The translations under genes were made by a program, and so were the position numbers. Under the pieces are notes generated by a model that was given only the letters and a program-made list of their open reading frames with translations, had not been told where the DNA came from and ran no database searches. Below, piece after piece: positions 10,612-23,146 of a stretch of 64,000 bases of DNA. The stretch comes from Mesodorylaimus sp. YZB2_4 (lineage: Eukaryota; Nematoda; Enoplea; Dorylaimida; Dorylaimidae). How positions within the stretch are numbered: position 1 is the first letter of the stretch; the number at the start of each line of letters is the position of its first letter. Where the stretch lies: NCBI GenBank assembly GCA_030248295.1, contig JASANH010000863.1, forward strand, positions 558,001 through 622,000, written 5' to 3'.

Positions 10612-13600
10612 ATGACGCTGTATTTGGAAAAAGCTCATGTTGTAATTGACGGCGCTAATGTAGCCTACGCGTAAGTGGATACCCAGTACAGATTGACTTG
10701 TATAATTTTATTTTTCTATTACGTTATGCTTGTTCAGTGATTTGAAAAACGCATGAGTGCAAATACTTGCGTTCCATTTTTTGTTCACAGCAGTATTTTG
10801 GCAGTTTCTTTCCGATCTCAATCTGATCACTCTTCAATTACAACATCAAATAATTTTTAAAAAATTCCTTTGATTATAGATATGGCAGTGGTGGTCAATT
10901 TCAGCTGCGTGGTATTCTCCTCGCAGTGGCTTATTTCCAACGTCTGAAGCACAAAGTGACAGTCATATTACCACCGAAATACAGACTGAAATGTGAGCAG
11001 GACGAGGACGAAACTGGTCGGGTGCTCAGGCAATTGCAGAGTGATAACATCTTATCATTTGCACCCAGTGGCAGCAATGATGACGAGTAAACATTCACAT
11101 TTTTTTAGACTTTAAATTTGACGATTATTATTTTTAGCTTTGTCATACAACGAGCAGTGAAGACTGGATCGTTCATTCTAAGTTGTGATAAATTTGAAGA
11201 AGAGAAACAGAAACATCCTGAATGGAGAAATTATGTGGAGAACTAGTGAGTTTGTACATGCCTGTTCACTCAAATATCATCCGGGCCTTCGTTAAAACTA
11301 GGCTTTCTGCAGTGCTTTTGCATCCACAGCTAAAATCAATATATTGGTTAGTTGGTTCTGGAACCTAAGCAACTTGGAAAATCTGTCGCATTGTGCTGGG
11401 TTACAAAAGTTCAGAAAAATACATCGAAAATGAACACGCGCTATCTTGAACATTTTATTACGTCCACCTCGAATATGCTCCCCTCCAGTCTTTATTGAAA
11501 TTTCATGTACCTGGGGTGACCTTTCGAACGTTTCACTCGTGTTTTAGCAAATTTTTAACTTGTAGCAAATAAAATTTTTAGCCGCCTAAACTTTACTTTT
11601 GTCAATGGTGACGACTTTACGCCAAATCCAACACCGTTGGGTCCAAATGGACCAACTTTAAAGCAATTCCTCAATCGCCATCCACGACCTCTGACGGGTG
11701 AAACGAGCGTCCTAGATGCAGTTTCTAAATCGAATCAAGAACTATTGAGTGAGATCATTCGAGTCAGTAGGCAACACACTGGAGACACTGGTGGAGGAAG
11801 TTCCATGTCGCGATTCAGTCATATTGGACGCAGAGAAGCCGACACTGGGAGGTCATTCGAGTCCATAAATCCCTTCCAAGTCTTATCCACAACTGATCAA
11901 AGTGATCAAGATCCGTCAATCGATGATTTAGAGAATGCAATCGATACGACTGAACATGTGATGCCGCCATTGGGCCAGGAGACCCCAATCGCTGTTGAGG
12001 GCCCCCCAAATTTATCAACGGAGGGCCAGGATGTTCAGGAGGTCAAACTTAAAGAAGACACTCAAAAGAAGATTCCCACTAAAACCCAACTGGATGACAT
12101 GGAAGATTCACCATTTCGTTTCATTATCACAGGCTGTGGCACTGTTGTCCAATCCGATGACAAACACGGCATCATTCGTGTGGACGAAAATTTCAGTTCC
12201 ATCACTTGTAAATTGGTGGAATTCTATCCCTATGCTTGTTTGAGTTCAGTTCTGGAAGGGAAGCTATTATCGGACGAGGTGACCATGACCATGATCGATC
12301 CAGTCGAATTAATGAATCGATATCCTGTCGGGACAGAAGTGGGATTTGTTGCCGCTTACATCGAAGGTTTCAGTGAAACTACAGATTCTGCCAGTGCGCT
12401 TCAAATCTGCGCCAAAAATATGATTCTAGATGGATTTGGCCATTGCGATATCGAATCGATTTTTCCAGATCATGCATTTTTGATATCGAAAAGTGGTCAA
12501 TTGCATTGGTCACCTTGCTGCGATAGTAGTTTGCTTCTATTCCGTAGTGCATTCGGCAACGAACTGAAAGAAAAACAACTACAAAAGCTTCTAACTTTTC
12601 AAGATTGGTTGGAGTATAAAAGTATGCCCACACCAGCCGTGGCCTTGTTCGATGCGTGTCCGATCGTGGTCAAGGCCAATTACTTGCATCTGACTGGCTT
12701 GATCGTACGCTTGACTAAAGAACACGGAATCATACGAAGTGCCCGAGTCAACGATTACATCACTTTCCGAAACACTTCGAATGCGCAAATAGAAAAAGAA
12801 GAACAAAATGAGCAAACAGGTGAACACAAAAAGAAGCGACCGTTCAAAGTTGGCGATTGGGTGCAATTTCGAATTCGAAAAAATGATGGAACGATCGGGA
12901 GTAGCGGATCGAAAAGCGATAGAAAAGGCAATGCAGGATGGAAAGCTGTCAATGTGATGTTATGGGATAGACCGCATTGCGTGAGCGGAGAAGTGGAGAC
13001 TGTTGAATGCGTGGAGAAAATTGACAACTTTCGACAAAAACGAAAATCGACCAATGCAGCATGCGCGATGAAGGTTACAGCTTATGGATATACTGGTAGG
13101 TGCTTATTCATAAATTGGGTAAGACTCGTGCTTTTATTCATGATTCCATTCCATTCAGCTGCGAATTTAAAATTCCCGCCTTTAAAAAAGGGTCTCCCTA
13201 GCGTTGATACAGTTAACTGAAATTGAAACTGAAACTGATTCTATCAGTTACTGAATCTTTTTAATTCAGTCAACTGTAAGTGAAACTGGAATTGAATCTC
13301 TTCGTGAAAACTGAATTTAATTGTAACTAAATCTTTTTAGAATCAGTTAAATTCAGTTTTCAAATGGCCGCGATGTCTAAACCTCCTGATCTGTTTTCGG
13401 CTGCTCGTGCAAGGCTCAGAGAGAAACGAAAGGTAGATAAGACAATTGCTGGTTCGAATCCTGTCGATCGCGAGTTAGGGGCAAATTCTGTCATCCTTAA
13501 AAAGCTCTAAGCGGCTGTAAGTGAAATTGACCAGCTTTAATTTTGGTACAAAGGTAAATAATAGACCTTTTCCGCGTCAGGAAAAATTTTAAACTCCCCC

Positions 13601-16300
13601 AATATGGTAGCTTAGCTGCTTATGACAATTTGGCACTTGGTGAGCAGATCTGTTTGTTCTATCGATCGAAATGAATAATTGAGATCATCGAGGGAATTTG
13701 AAAATTCATTTTCAAATGACAAAAAAGGCGAATTTTCCCCGTGCTTTTATCGTCAATAACGTTAGTTACAAATATTGTTCTTTGTCGTGTCATCTAAAAT
13801 TTGCATAAGATCGCGCAAAGATCTGCTGGTTCCTTGTTATATTGTTATGAGCAGCCAAAGAATTTCGAATTCAAATCTTTTGGCTCATGCTGAAAAGGTC
13901 TATTGCCACATTTTTGCAATATTGCGGTGGTTTATCAGCTCCTGCTACGTTAGCGCCGAGTGGAAGAGTTGTCATAGCTATTTCCATGTTGAAAAAGAGT
14001 CAGCGTAATTCGAATAAAGAAAAAACGGATTTCTCTAATTTTAATCATTTTATTGGCAAAACAGTTAAAGTTGCGCTTCTGAGGGAGCCTTGCCAAACCG
14101 TCAAGTTGAACGTGCCACAATCGATGACTGCATTTTTTCCAGGCATAAAAGAAAGCTTTTTGCAAAATATTGGACCCGTCTGGCCAGCTCACCAGTGATC
14201 AGCGACTAAAGTCCTGCAAGTTTTCGAATTCCTCTGTGACAAGAAAACAAAGTATCAAAAACAGACTTGCAGCTTTTTTTAAAACTCGGCTTTTGGGTTT
14301 GGGGTTTTGAGCTCCGTCTTTCAATCCTCGGGTTTGGGTTTTTTTCACAGAAGACCTGACAGAGCAGGAAAATTCCAAAAAATTCGCAGAACTTCGGTTG
14401 CTGACCACTGCTGACCAGTTGGCTTGGCGGCCCCAATAAATTGGGTAGAGCTCTCTTTTGCGCCTGAACAAATTACAATAATTGCTAATCTCAAGGTTGG
14501 CAAGGTTCCCCTGTGAGCTGTTGAAGTCTGAATGCAAAAGTGTGCCATCTGAATGACGAAAAGTGGGGATTTTTGCTCTCCATGCATTCATATTTAGATA
14601 CGAAAACTTTTTGCCGGAAAAACTGAATCATTTAGTCAAATTGAGTTAACTGAATCTTTTAAGATTCAGTTACTGAATTTGAACAGGTAACTGAATCTTT
14701 TAAGATTCAGTTACTGTAACTGAAACTGAATCTTTTTCCGAAACTTTATCAACGCGAGATTTCCCAGAAATTCATGGCGATAGTGTGAAGCTATGACTTT
14801 CTGGACTGCTAAAGACAAATGCGTGAAGGCAATAAGTCAGTTGAAAAAGGGAAACACTGGGCACAATTCCCAAATGCTTAAAAGGGAATTTGGAAATCAC
14901 AAAACGAAAAATCGATAATCAACAAAATGCTAGATTGCGCTAATCTCACAATCAGTGGATACGCCAGAAAGACTGATAGCGAGTATGCAGTACAAAACTT
15001 GGACCCATCTTACCTGCTCGTTCCCAGAGCGATCAAAACCTAAAAAAACGGTATGGACGCCGCGCGGGCAGAAAATTCAAAAGGTGCAAAATGCGGGCTA
15101 TTCTTGCCAAATTTGTTCTCTTCAATTTAGGTATCTCAGGTAAAAATTATCGAATTTTGACGCGGAAAAAAAGCATTTGATAGCTTTTTTTAATGGGTTC
15201 AAGATGGGCCGTCGCTAATCAGCGCCAATGATTAACAACTAAAATTATCGATCACCATTAGATAAAACTTGCGAAATGGGGCGCAGTTATCGGCTATGTG
15301 CACAAAAACTGTTGTCAGAGTGCGAAAATTCCAATTGTTTTGTGATGTGCTGGCCATAGGCTACTATTCAAGTCAAAAAACATGGAGATCTTGCTCTAAA
15401 AAATTACCCATAATCAATTTGCGTGCCTGATCATGGCTGATCAAGAACGGATTTTTCGACCATCTCATGAACAGTTATAGCAAGGCTAATTTAAAATGTT
15501 CAGATTCCTCGGAATATAGCGGTCATTCCTTTATTTAAAAAATTGTTCTAAACCTAAAAAAAGCAAGTAGCGACTTTTTATTTAAAGGTGGTCATTTTTA
15601 CCTTCAACGTGCTATTTTAAAAAACCTTACTTCCACCAAAACAATCAGTTTTGTGAGAACTTTCGATTGAGCGCATAAAAATGGGGAGGGGGTTAAAAAT
15701 TCGACTGGCCAGCCCTCGGTTGGGTCTCTCAGAAAACTTTTCTTAAATGTTCCAGGGTAATTTCAAGCGGAATAGTACATTTGCTGCATACATATCATCA
15801 ACATTTCAGGTGCAATGAAACCACGCCAAGGAGTTTTATGGTGCCAAGCAGTAGGCCGTGTTTACGTCGATCCAAGTGTCCTCATCCAAATCGATATCTC
15901 CCAATATCCGCCAGGAACAATCGTCAAATTCGATGCAGTAATTCGACCGAACGAGAAGTGCCACGAACGCAAGGACACTGTCTGGTACGCGACGGCTATC
16001 CACAAAATGACCAAAAAGGAATTGAGCAAGTTCAAAAATGTGGATTCGGCCGATTATCCATTCATGGCCGATGGGCTACATCGCGGCGAGCAGGCTGTGG
16101 TGGACCATTTCGATAGCGAACGTCGTTGGGCTGGGCTTCATGGTCGGGACTCCCGATACATTCTCTACGACAGACTCGATGATGTCCTGGGACGCGATGA
16201 CGGGAAGATGAAGTCGGGGGAAAGGGTCAAAGTGACCTATGTGGACCCACCTATCGATTCGCCCTTATACATCGCTATCTCCGTTGAAGTGGAAAGCTAA
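10612..16300 (+). CDS. NYN-domain RNase fused to cold-shock/S1-like repeats
   Basis: Exons 10612-10670, 10880-11086, 11138-11245, 11582-13095 and 15810-16300 join in frame to 792 aa. Residues about 6-155 match the ZC3H12/N4BP1 NYN RNase domain: VVIDGANVAYA, then RGILLAVAYFQR, NDDDFVIQ, FILSCDKF, FVNGDDF and PLGPNGPTLKQFL. The metal-binding acidic set appears intact (D13, N16, D88/D89, D106), so the nuclease is probably active on RNA. Residues about 160-300 are low-complexity. About 303-405, 497-585, 633-695 and 720-792 look like diverged cold-shock/OB repeats (KEHGIIRSARVNDYITF, VGDWVQFRI, KAVNVMLWD). The CCCH zinc finger of ZC3H12 is not seen. The start is the first ATG in the conserved exon; a splice acceptor at 10537-10538 keeps the frame open upstream, so the real N-terminus may be longer. 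The last intron (13096-15809) carries transposons. Confidence 0.8.
13364..13510 (+). CDS. Small ORF inside the intronic transposon
   Basis: ATG to TAA, 48 codons, basic and Arg/Lys-rich (KPPDLFSAARARLREKRK). It begins just inside the left repeat array of the transposon, so it may be a remnant of the element's own protein. No family is recognised and it may be chance. Confidence 0.2.
   Translation: MAAMSKPPDLFSAARARLREKRKVDKTIAGSNPVDRELGANSVILKKL
14083..14515. mobile_element. Hairpin MITE family H1, copy C (nested)
   Basis: It shares the CGTCTGGCCAGCTCACCAG/TGACCAGTTGG arms and the GGTTGGCAAGGTTCCCCTG right terminus with copies A and B. It is more diverged, nested in the 13186-14766 element and within the NYN gene intron. 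Confidence 0.65.
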
Positions 16301-16875
16301 CTCATAAGCTGTGGTCTGCGATGCAGTGAGGTTTGAAGTGGGGGAGTGGGCTTGAATTGTGACATTAGGAAATATGATAAGGAGTCCTGCTCTTCTTTGA
16401 TTATTTCTGGGGTTAGTGTTATAAATAATCAGGAGACATACTGTAATTATTCAATTCTGGAATGACCCGGAAAAGGTTTTATCCTCTGCCATCTGTTCTT
16501 AAATATCGCACAAACTAAAAGTAAAGTTTCTTTGTATCGTATATGCGAGGAGGTGCTGCAGTCCCTTAAAGCTTGCGTCTTGATGATGTGACTACTGTAG
16601 GGTTTTGTCTGGTCGGTTAGACGCACACCCTCGGACCCGTCAAGCAGAGATCGGAATTATTTTTACACTTTTATAGGAAAACCAATAGCCTCGCCTAGGA
16701 TAATTGAAATTCAGCAAGCTTTCATCGCATTATTCAAAGAAACATGATTTCTTGCCCCTGGGGAGAAGACGAACGGCTGGGCGGATATTTTTCTTTCTGG
16801 CACCACGGAGCTAATTGAATGAATATCATGTAATAGCTATGAAAAGAGCTTTCAGGGGTCCAATTATTTTTTAGG

Positions 16876-17106
16876 TTATTTAAAAAAATTTAAAGCATAT
16901 AAAAATTTAAACATTTTCGACCGTACGAATTCTATGCGCCACTGCTTTCCCGTGGCTCGTTCAATGTCCCGTTTTCTGCGGGGCGTACATAAACTGTACC
17001 TCATGTCGGCCAGACCCTCGCTTTGCTGGAGAATTTTTTCGCATCGTTCTGGTGTGCGAATGGTCAGTTGCAGACCATGCCACAGATCAAGTAGACATAA
17101 AGTCAT
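16876..17106 (-). CDS. Possible small secreted peptide precursor
   Basis: A 76-codon ORF from an in-frame ATG at 17106. It begins with a short hydrophobic stretch (MTLCLLDLWHGL) preceded in frame by more hydrophobic codons, so the true start may be in an upstream exon. Two cysteines 18 residues apart are followed by RRKR, a prohormone-type dibasic site. The Cys spacing does not match insulin, and no family is recognised. It may be a chance ORF. Confidence 0.28.
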   Translation of the reverse strand: MTLCLLDLWHGLQLTIRTPERCEKILQQSEGLADMRYSLCTPRRKRDIERATGKQWRIEFVRSKMFKFLYALNFFK

Positions 17107-17324
17107 AAGAAGGATGCACGTTATGGTAAACACACAGGGTATATGCTTGCAGTAGCCAAATAGATGCTGGTGAGTAAGTTTTTACCAGGGAAATGTCATG
17201 TCATTCACTTTGACCAAGCATAGCGGAAATCCACAAATCCAACCACTTCACGCCTGTGGGCCACGGAAATACTATTCTAATGAGGAAAAACGGTCTCGTA
17301 ATTTAGTAAATGTCTGTTATCACA

Positions 17325-17492
17325 CGACCCCTTCGTGGCCTGTTGTGTAAGGCGTCTGTTTGTCACGCCGGGTGCGCAGTTCCTGGCCGATTAGTGGTCG
17401 ACTCCCGGCAAGGTAGATCAATCTTGTTCACCCCTTCACCCTGGAGTGCGCTGATAAGCGTTTGGTGATGTGATGTAACAGGAACAGGAAGA
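17325..17492 (+). repeat. tRNA-derived SINE, copy 2
   Basis: tRNA-like head (GGCCTGTTGTGTAAGGCGTC .. GTGGTCGACTCCCGGC) followed by the family tail with CCCTTCACCCTGGAGTGCGC and AAGCGTTTGGTGATGTG. It is in the same orientation as copy 1. Confidence 0.65.
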
Positions 17493-18876
17493 GGAAGGGG
17501 GCGAAAAAGTATTTGACCGACCAGTGCACAAGCGACTAGGAATTGCTGACTTGTCCGCTTGGCAACCAAAAACGAACTACGCTGATGAAGAAAGGGTCCT
17601 GGAATCAAAACTAAGAAACATATCAAATTTCTTAGCAAGACAAGAACGTACTCTTGTTTGTACTGCATAACTGTGTGTGCATATAGACTATGTATTTTTA
17701 AAGGAATAAAACAAGGGCGAGTATACTCGTGAAATCCTTGGTCTCGCCCTAGGGCTATCTAGTGCTGACCAGAGGATGGCTCAAGCTATTGGAACAACCC
17801 CACGCAGTCCACGGACAACCCGTGACAAGCTTACTAGCCACCAGATCACAAGGACCGCGTAGACTCACAACCTACCAATGCCTGCAAGCCAAACCTGACA
17901 CTCGACCTTGATCTCGCTATCAGTCTCGTGCCGGTCCTAACTTAGGAGAGGCAAACCAGTTCGCCAACGAGACGGGGAATAGTCCATGCCTATTACACTC
18001 GTGTTTTATGTATGTTCTATCTCACTGGACTAGATGGTGTCCTGAGAACGAAGAGAATGACTTCCAGCGGAGTTTAGGAGCCTACCATTTTAGCAAAAAA
18101 ATGCGGAAATCAGGCCCATGCTCAAAAAAAGATTTGTCGGGCCCCGCTGCCAACTCTAATTGCACGTTCGAAAAGGATACTTACAACGCATTGGCTGATC
18201 TGCTCCTCCTCTAGCATCAGTGGTGTTTCTGCATTCATGATAGCAGTCTCATAGCAGGCTATAACGTGCGTGCCAAGTTCTCCCTTTTCTTCCGCATCCT
18301 ATGTCAGAAATTGACGTTCCTTTTACCCACCAAACGCTTACAAAGAAACGCACACACTGTAAAGCAAAAAATGATATACCCGGCCATGGTAAGTGTGCAC
18401 TGATTCTCAGAGCGAAGGGGTAACCCACACTCGGCCACTAGCCGGATCTGCCGGCGGGTCACGGGGATTATCGCGGCATGTAATCAAAATCAGATTATCT
18501 CTGCAGTTCAATGATCAACAGGCGAATCTTGTATTTAATTAAAAAGGATGCTAATTATGTAAAATTCCGGTTCTCTCTATGATACAGCTTCTAAAACCAC
18601 AGGTGACTGATTTGCTGCACCTGCTTTCTCCAGATTAGCACTGCACATGCCGCATATGCAGAATATAGCATGACGTCAAAAGCACCAGTGGGAATTCTCT
18701 GCATCTCTGATTGAAACAGTAGGGAATTTTTCCAAGGGAGATTTAAACAGAAAAATCGAGACGTTACATCGCTCGGCCGACAGCCGAACTTGGCTGAAGT
18801 GTACCTTAAGCAATACATAAAAAAACTATCTGTCTTTGATTTCGAGCATTTTTCCTCACGGCATTGTTGCTGCTCC

Positions 18877-19937
18877 ATGGCTAACGAAACTATCGAAGAC
18901 CCTTGCGCCTGGTTTCATTCATCAGCACCAATCGCCCAACTAATTTCCTACGATGTCATCATGCCTCTACATCTAATTTAGCGCTTTACCAGCAGCCGAA
19001 GAAGGAGTCGGCGTACATGTATTAAGTGTTTCTATCTGTTAGTGAATCGTTGGGAATCTTGACCTACGCGTTTTACGTGCTAATCCTGTATTGGTGCTGG
19101 TGCAGAGGGCCGGGCAGGGGTGCAATGGTTTCTGTCGAGTCTCGTTTGCATGTGGATCACAGCTCACGTGTCCATGCCACTAGTGAATATGTTCGTGACC
19201 ATGTCCGTCCTCTTCGGCGTGGCCATGGCGGCAGATCGGGTTTTCGCCCTGGGAAAGCCAATAATCTACAAAAATACAAATCACAGGAAGCACCAGCTCT
19301 TTGCGTGCACAATTTGTGTGTTGCTCGGAGTTTCGAGTAGTCTTTTCGACTGTTTCCGTTTATATCCGAGTCTTGTACAGTCAACTAATTTTTATGCACT
19401 CGAGGTCGATTCTGATTTTATGAGCACAGCATTGGCCTCGATTTTGTCTAAGCTGAGAGAAGGTATTCGCGGTGTTGCAACAGTGTCCCTCATCTCGTGT
19501 AACATCGCTGTCATTGTTTTGTACCGCACCTACGCCCGGAAAGTGGCCCAAATGCTTTCGGTCAATTCCAGTGATTCGAAAAGAAGAGAGCGTCAGCAAA
19601 AGGTTTTGGCATTGCTGGCTATTTCGAGTCACAATTTAATTCTTGCGTGATGATTGGATGTATCGAATATTACATAACCCTCTATGTCAGTCCAACTTTT
19701 TACGCTTGTCGTGGCGCCTATCGCACTGCATTGGGCGATGCTATGGTGGAGATGTTTGATATTTGCGATTTTTACGTGGTATTTGCCAAAAGTAAGAATT
19801 TTCGTCACATGATATTTAAGTCAGTACCTTGCTTGAAACGTTTCATTTCTTCGGATGTTTCGACTGTACCGAATAACGTTACATCAGCTGCTGTAGCCTC
19901 TGTTGCTGTTTCGCCCCGCAGTACTCTTATGAGATAA
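18877..19937 (+). pseudogene. Rhodopsin-like GPCR pseudogene (TM2 lost, frameshifted)
   Basis: The start fits ATG at 18877. A TM1-like stretch (ESLGILTYAFYVLILYW) near 19042 runs directly into TM3, with no room for TM2. TM3 ends in MAADRVFALGKP, a DRY-type motif. TM4-TM5 follow, and a basic segment (SDSKRRERQQKV) leads into TM6. The frame must shift near 19640 to continue into TM6-TM7 and the tail (FYVVFAKSKNFRHMIF). The family is a nematode-style peptide or chemoreceptor; the subfamily is not assigned. The lost TM2 and the shift indicate a pseudogene, unless short introns explain both. Confidence 0.6.
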
Positions 19938-20558
19938 GTACAGCATGTGGTGAGGTAGTGAGATATCAGCTGATGTTAGACTGGGGTAAGATTTCGGTGA
20001 CTTAGTGCTGTAGTCATTGTGCCAGTTCAGTTGATGTGATAGGCACACATGATGTGCCACCATACTGTACCTGATACAATGCACTTGTTACATTAGTGAA
20101 ACTCCTCCTTGTGGATGCTCTAGATGATCTTTGTTGCAGCATGTTTTTTCATGCTATACATTGTAAGGCAGTTTTTCTCGCTGTCGCTGGAGGCTCAGAA
20201 TTTGAAACTTTTCAAAAAATGCATCACAATACAGGGAAAAAAAGGAAGAGAAACAAAAACTCTCTCGAAAAACGCTTGGTACCGCTCTTAAAAGCTTTTT
20301 CAGCAGAATAGCAACGAATTCTGGTGACTCGTTGAATCAGGAAAACTGTCAACAGAAAATTTCCGTCAACAGAACTATAGCGCTCAGCCTCAAGTAAATG
20401 ACTCGACGTGTATAGTAAGATCTATTCGAAATTGTTATTGGCGGCTTGAAGCGGGAAATTTAAATTTTGCGCTGAACCATAAACTGCCTATGTGACGGAA
20501 GTCGTACACAATCCAAAAAACTTGTTGAAGACATCAAGCAGAGGGAAGAAAAAAAGAA

Positions 20559-20630
20559 AGGTTCCACCGAGATTTGAACTCGGATTGCTGGATTCAAAGT
20601 CCAGAGTGCTAACCATTACACCATGGAACC
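20559..20630 (-). tRNA. tRNA-Gln (TTG anticodon)
   Basis: A complete 72-nt cloverleaf reads on the minus strand from GGTTCCATGG to the matching acceptor GGAACC. The anticodon stem CTGGA/TCCAG encloses loop CTTTGAA, giving anticodon TTG. A-box and B-box (GAGTTCAAATC) positions are intact. A T-rich run just downstream fits a Pol III terminator. There is no intron and no encoded CCA, as expected for a eukaryotic nuclear tRNA. Confidence 0.96.
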
Positions 20631-22039
20631 GTGACACCCTGCGACTGCAGAAAATACGAGAAACCAGGATTCTAGCGTATGATCCGTATTGATTCTTTGG
20701 AGGTAATCATTTTTTTATGACAAAATCGGAGAAGGATCATTGCCTTCTGGTACTCAAAGCTTTTCGACATCAACAATTTTGTGTCATGCTTTATTAAAAC
20801 AAGTTTACAGCCAGAATATGCATGTATCCACATATCAGCCAAAAACTATAGGCCTTCTAGATAGCCGCATGACATCGAGAAGACTCTCTGCACATTGATA
20901 AATGCAGAAAAGCTAATGTTTTAGAACCTAGCTCGGTTTTGCTTAGTGAATTTGTTGTCCGTCTCACTGCACATCCACAAAGCAGACTGAACTGTCCTTT
21001 CTGAACTTTAGCTACGGTACTGGATTGGACAAGTCGTGGTAAACAAATATCATGTAAACTCTATTTATCGTACCAATAATTTTATTAGTTTTTGCTCGCG
21101 AAAGCAAACATGGCGACACTGATGAGGAAACCGAGCTGCTTACGGAACCAGATGCCAGCATAAATATTGACATTGACACAAGCATGGATGCCATGTCCAT
21201 GTCCATGTCCAGTTAAACACAGATTTGAATTTGAATGGAGTGGATGGCGGATTAGCGCTAAAACGCTTAAAACACCGTCCATGTGACTGGGATCACGCAG
21301 GATGCGCTTAATTTATTACGCGATTGCAAGCTGATCCCGCCGCAACTGAGAGAAATGAAGGCCACTCAGGATCATCAGTGCCCTGCGACAGCAGTGCAAC
21401 AGAAGCCTCAGTTCAATGCTCGAAAGTTCATGAGGGGAAAATACATTTGTGTCCTGAATCACAAAAATGCAGTGGCACCAATCAAGAAATTCGATAGCCC
21501 TGATGCACAACTCAGGCAAGCAGTGATCAATGCAAACCTGTATTCTTCCGCCTTTAGCACCTATCCTGTCGCGGCTACTGCTGCAGCGCTGAAACTTTAG
21601 CCGCAACACTTTCAGTGATATCGTCAAGGGCACTAATGGAGCCGTTAAGCGATTTCGCGACGAAGCCCAAAATGTCGCTACCAGAGATGCGGCACCTCCC
21701 AAGAAAAGACGCAGGAAGGCTGACGGACAGCTGAGGCAATTAGTGATTAACGTCCATCTCTATTTCTCCATATTTGACGCTAACCCTGCGGGAGCAGCAG
21801 CAGCGGTGTGAAAGCTTGATCGTCACACTGTTCATGATATAGTCAGTCACTCAAGCCACGCTACCACAAAAGCCACCCCTAATCTCCCGCCCCTAGCATA
21901 CAAGAAACCTGTTTTCAGGCGCGCTCTCGTTACTAGTTTTGTGTTTCGCGCGGCCATGGGCCGCCCCGCCACTCTGGCGCCGCCCGTCGAAGTGGGTCTA
22001 GACTTCCGACTCTAATATTAGATATCAGACTTTTTATCT
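20631..22039. other. Mostly non-coding; coding-like duplicated segment at 21505-21815
   Basis: Two related plus-strand stretches about 215 bp apart encode QLRQAVINANLY..AATAAALKL and QLRQLVINVHLY..AAAAV, separated by a basic APPKKRRRK patch. They look like a duplicated helix-turn-helix-type segment of a transposase relic. At 21097-21216 an acidic reading frame ends in a repeated M-S tail (ATGTCC repeats, 21191-21208). No intact gene is supported. Confidence 0.3.
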
Positions 22040-22610
22040 TCCCCAGGAACATAATGAATTCTTGTCTTCTAGAGCGGCTCGAGACCATTTACGGAGGGAA
22101 ATTCATAGTGTGCGACAGACATTCGGCCAAACTCACAACGATATCAGTATGTATACTTGGCCACGCGGTTCATATAGATCCCATGGAGCGCTTCTTGTCG
22201 AGTACTTTGGAATGTCACCCCAACACCAAAGAAAGTGTCAATATCTGAATGCATACAAAATCTTGATTCGATTCCATCTCCTTCGACGTTTGTTGCCAAG
22301 GCCCTGGCTTACTGGTCTGCGAGGCCCGAACGACTCGATTTGTGACGGACTGGTTGCTTGTTCGTAATCGATCCTTGTCCGAAAGACGATTGTCCAACTG
22401 GACTGCTTGTGCTGTAGGTCGATTCCTACTTTTTTAACTTATCCAACCTTTTTATTTCCCTTTTATTTACAGCAATGCAAAAAAGAGTGAACAAAACTGA
22501 CATGGCCACAACGAGTACAAATGGCAATATGGTGTCGCTGATGGCAGTCATTATGAGTGTGAACTGATAAGTATGACGGACCTAGCAAAAAAAGTACATT
22601 ATATTTTCGG
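22040..22610 (-). pseudogene. GPCR pseudogene, C-terminal half
   Basis: On the minus strand this matches the TM5 to TM7/C-tail part of the receptors at 29-30 kb and 33-34.6 kb. The shared blocks around TM7 (22054-22170) and TM5 (22480-22590) are recognisable at the nucleotide level, but the frame is broken many times. It faces the N-terminal half of the same family at 23147 on the other strand, so the pair looks like a rearranged copy. Confidence 0.6.
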
Positions 22611-23146
22611 GTGCTTTCACTGTTCTAACAACTGATTAATGCATATGCGTTGTGAACTTATGAGGAGAATTAATAAGACTACAATAAAACGAGCGGTTTT
22701 TTATACGTACTGGTTAAAGGAATGTTTGCCAAAATTCCTATTGACCATTATGGATTATAACTAAAAGCAAGTCTTTTTCCATTATTCCGTATTATATACC
22801 GCTCTGTAGAAACGCAATTCACTGGCTGCCCGATTATGTGAAGAAACATGGACACTTCCTATGGGCATTTTCCTCATATTTGCTTGCTATGTAGGCTTGC
22901 TTTGGGAGGATCATCATTGAGCAACCTCAGAACTCCTACCAAGTGTATCACTTCGTGGAATCGAATACAAATTCCGGCACCCACTCCTCTTGGTCTCCTA
23001 CATCATGTACATGAGGAATCCTTAGCTCATTCTCTCCTCAACTCTGCGCTTCCACAACTCTTCTCTCGCGACAGAGGCTGACCATAGGAGTCGTCCTTCT
23101 AATTTACCCCATCTTTCCCCGCGGATACTGGTCGGACACTTTTGAG

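Larger units (their letters stand above)
13186..14766. mobile_element. Non-autonomous DNA transposon with AACTGAATC-type ends, in intron
   Basis: The left end (TAGCGTTGATACAGTTAACT, 13199 on) is mirrored by the right end around 14740-14760 (AACTTTATCAACGCGAGA). Both ends carry arrays of TTCAGTTAACTGAA-like short repeats (13206-13370 and 14620-14745). A copy of hairpin MITE H1 has inserted inside at 14083-14515. It lies wholly within the last intron of the NYN RNase gene. Confidence 0.65.
16301..18876. other. Intergenic region
   Basis: It holds a SINE copy (17325-17492) and one short secreted-peptide-like ORF on the minus strand. The rest shows no supported gene. Confidence 0.45.

Noticed and set aside
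11815..12866. Minus-strand open frames within the NYN gene
   Set aside because: Shadows of the plus-strand coding exon, with no family match.
16876..17106. Insulin-like peptide
   Set aside because: Signal-like start and RRKR site fit a prohormone, but the Cys spacing and absence of an A-chain do not fit insulin.
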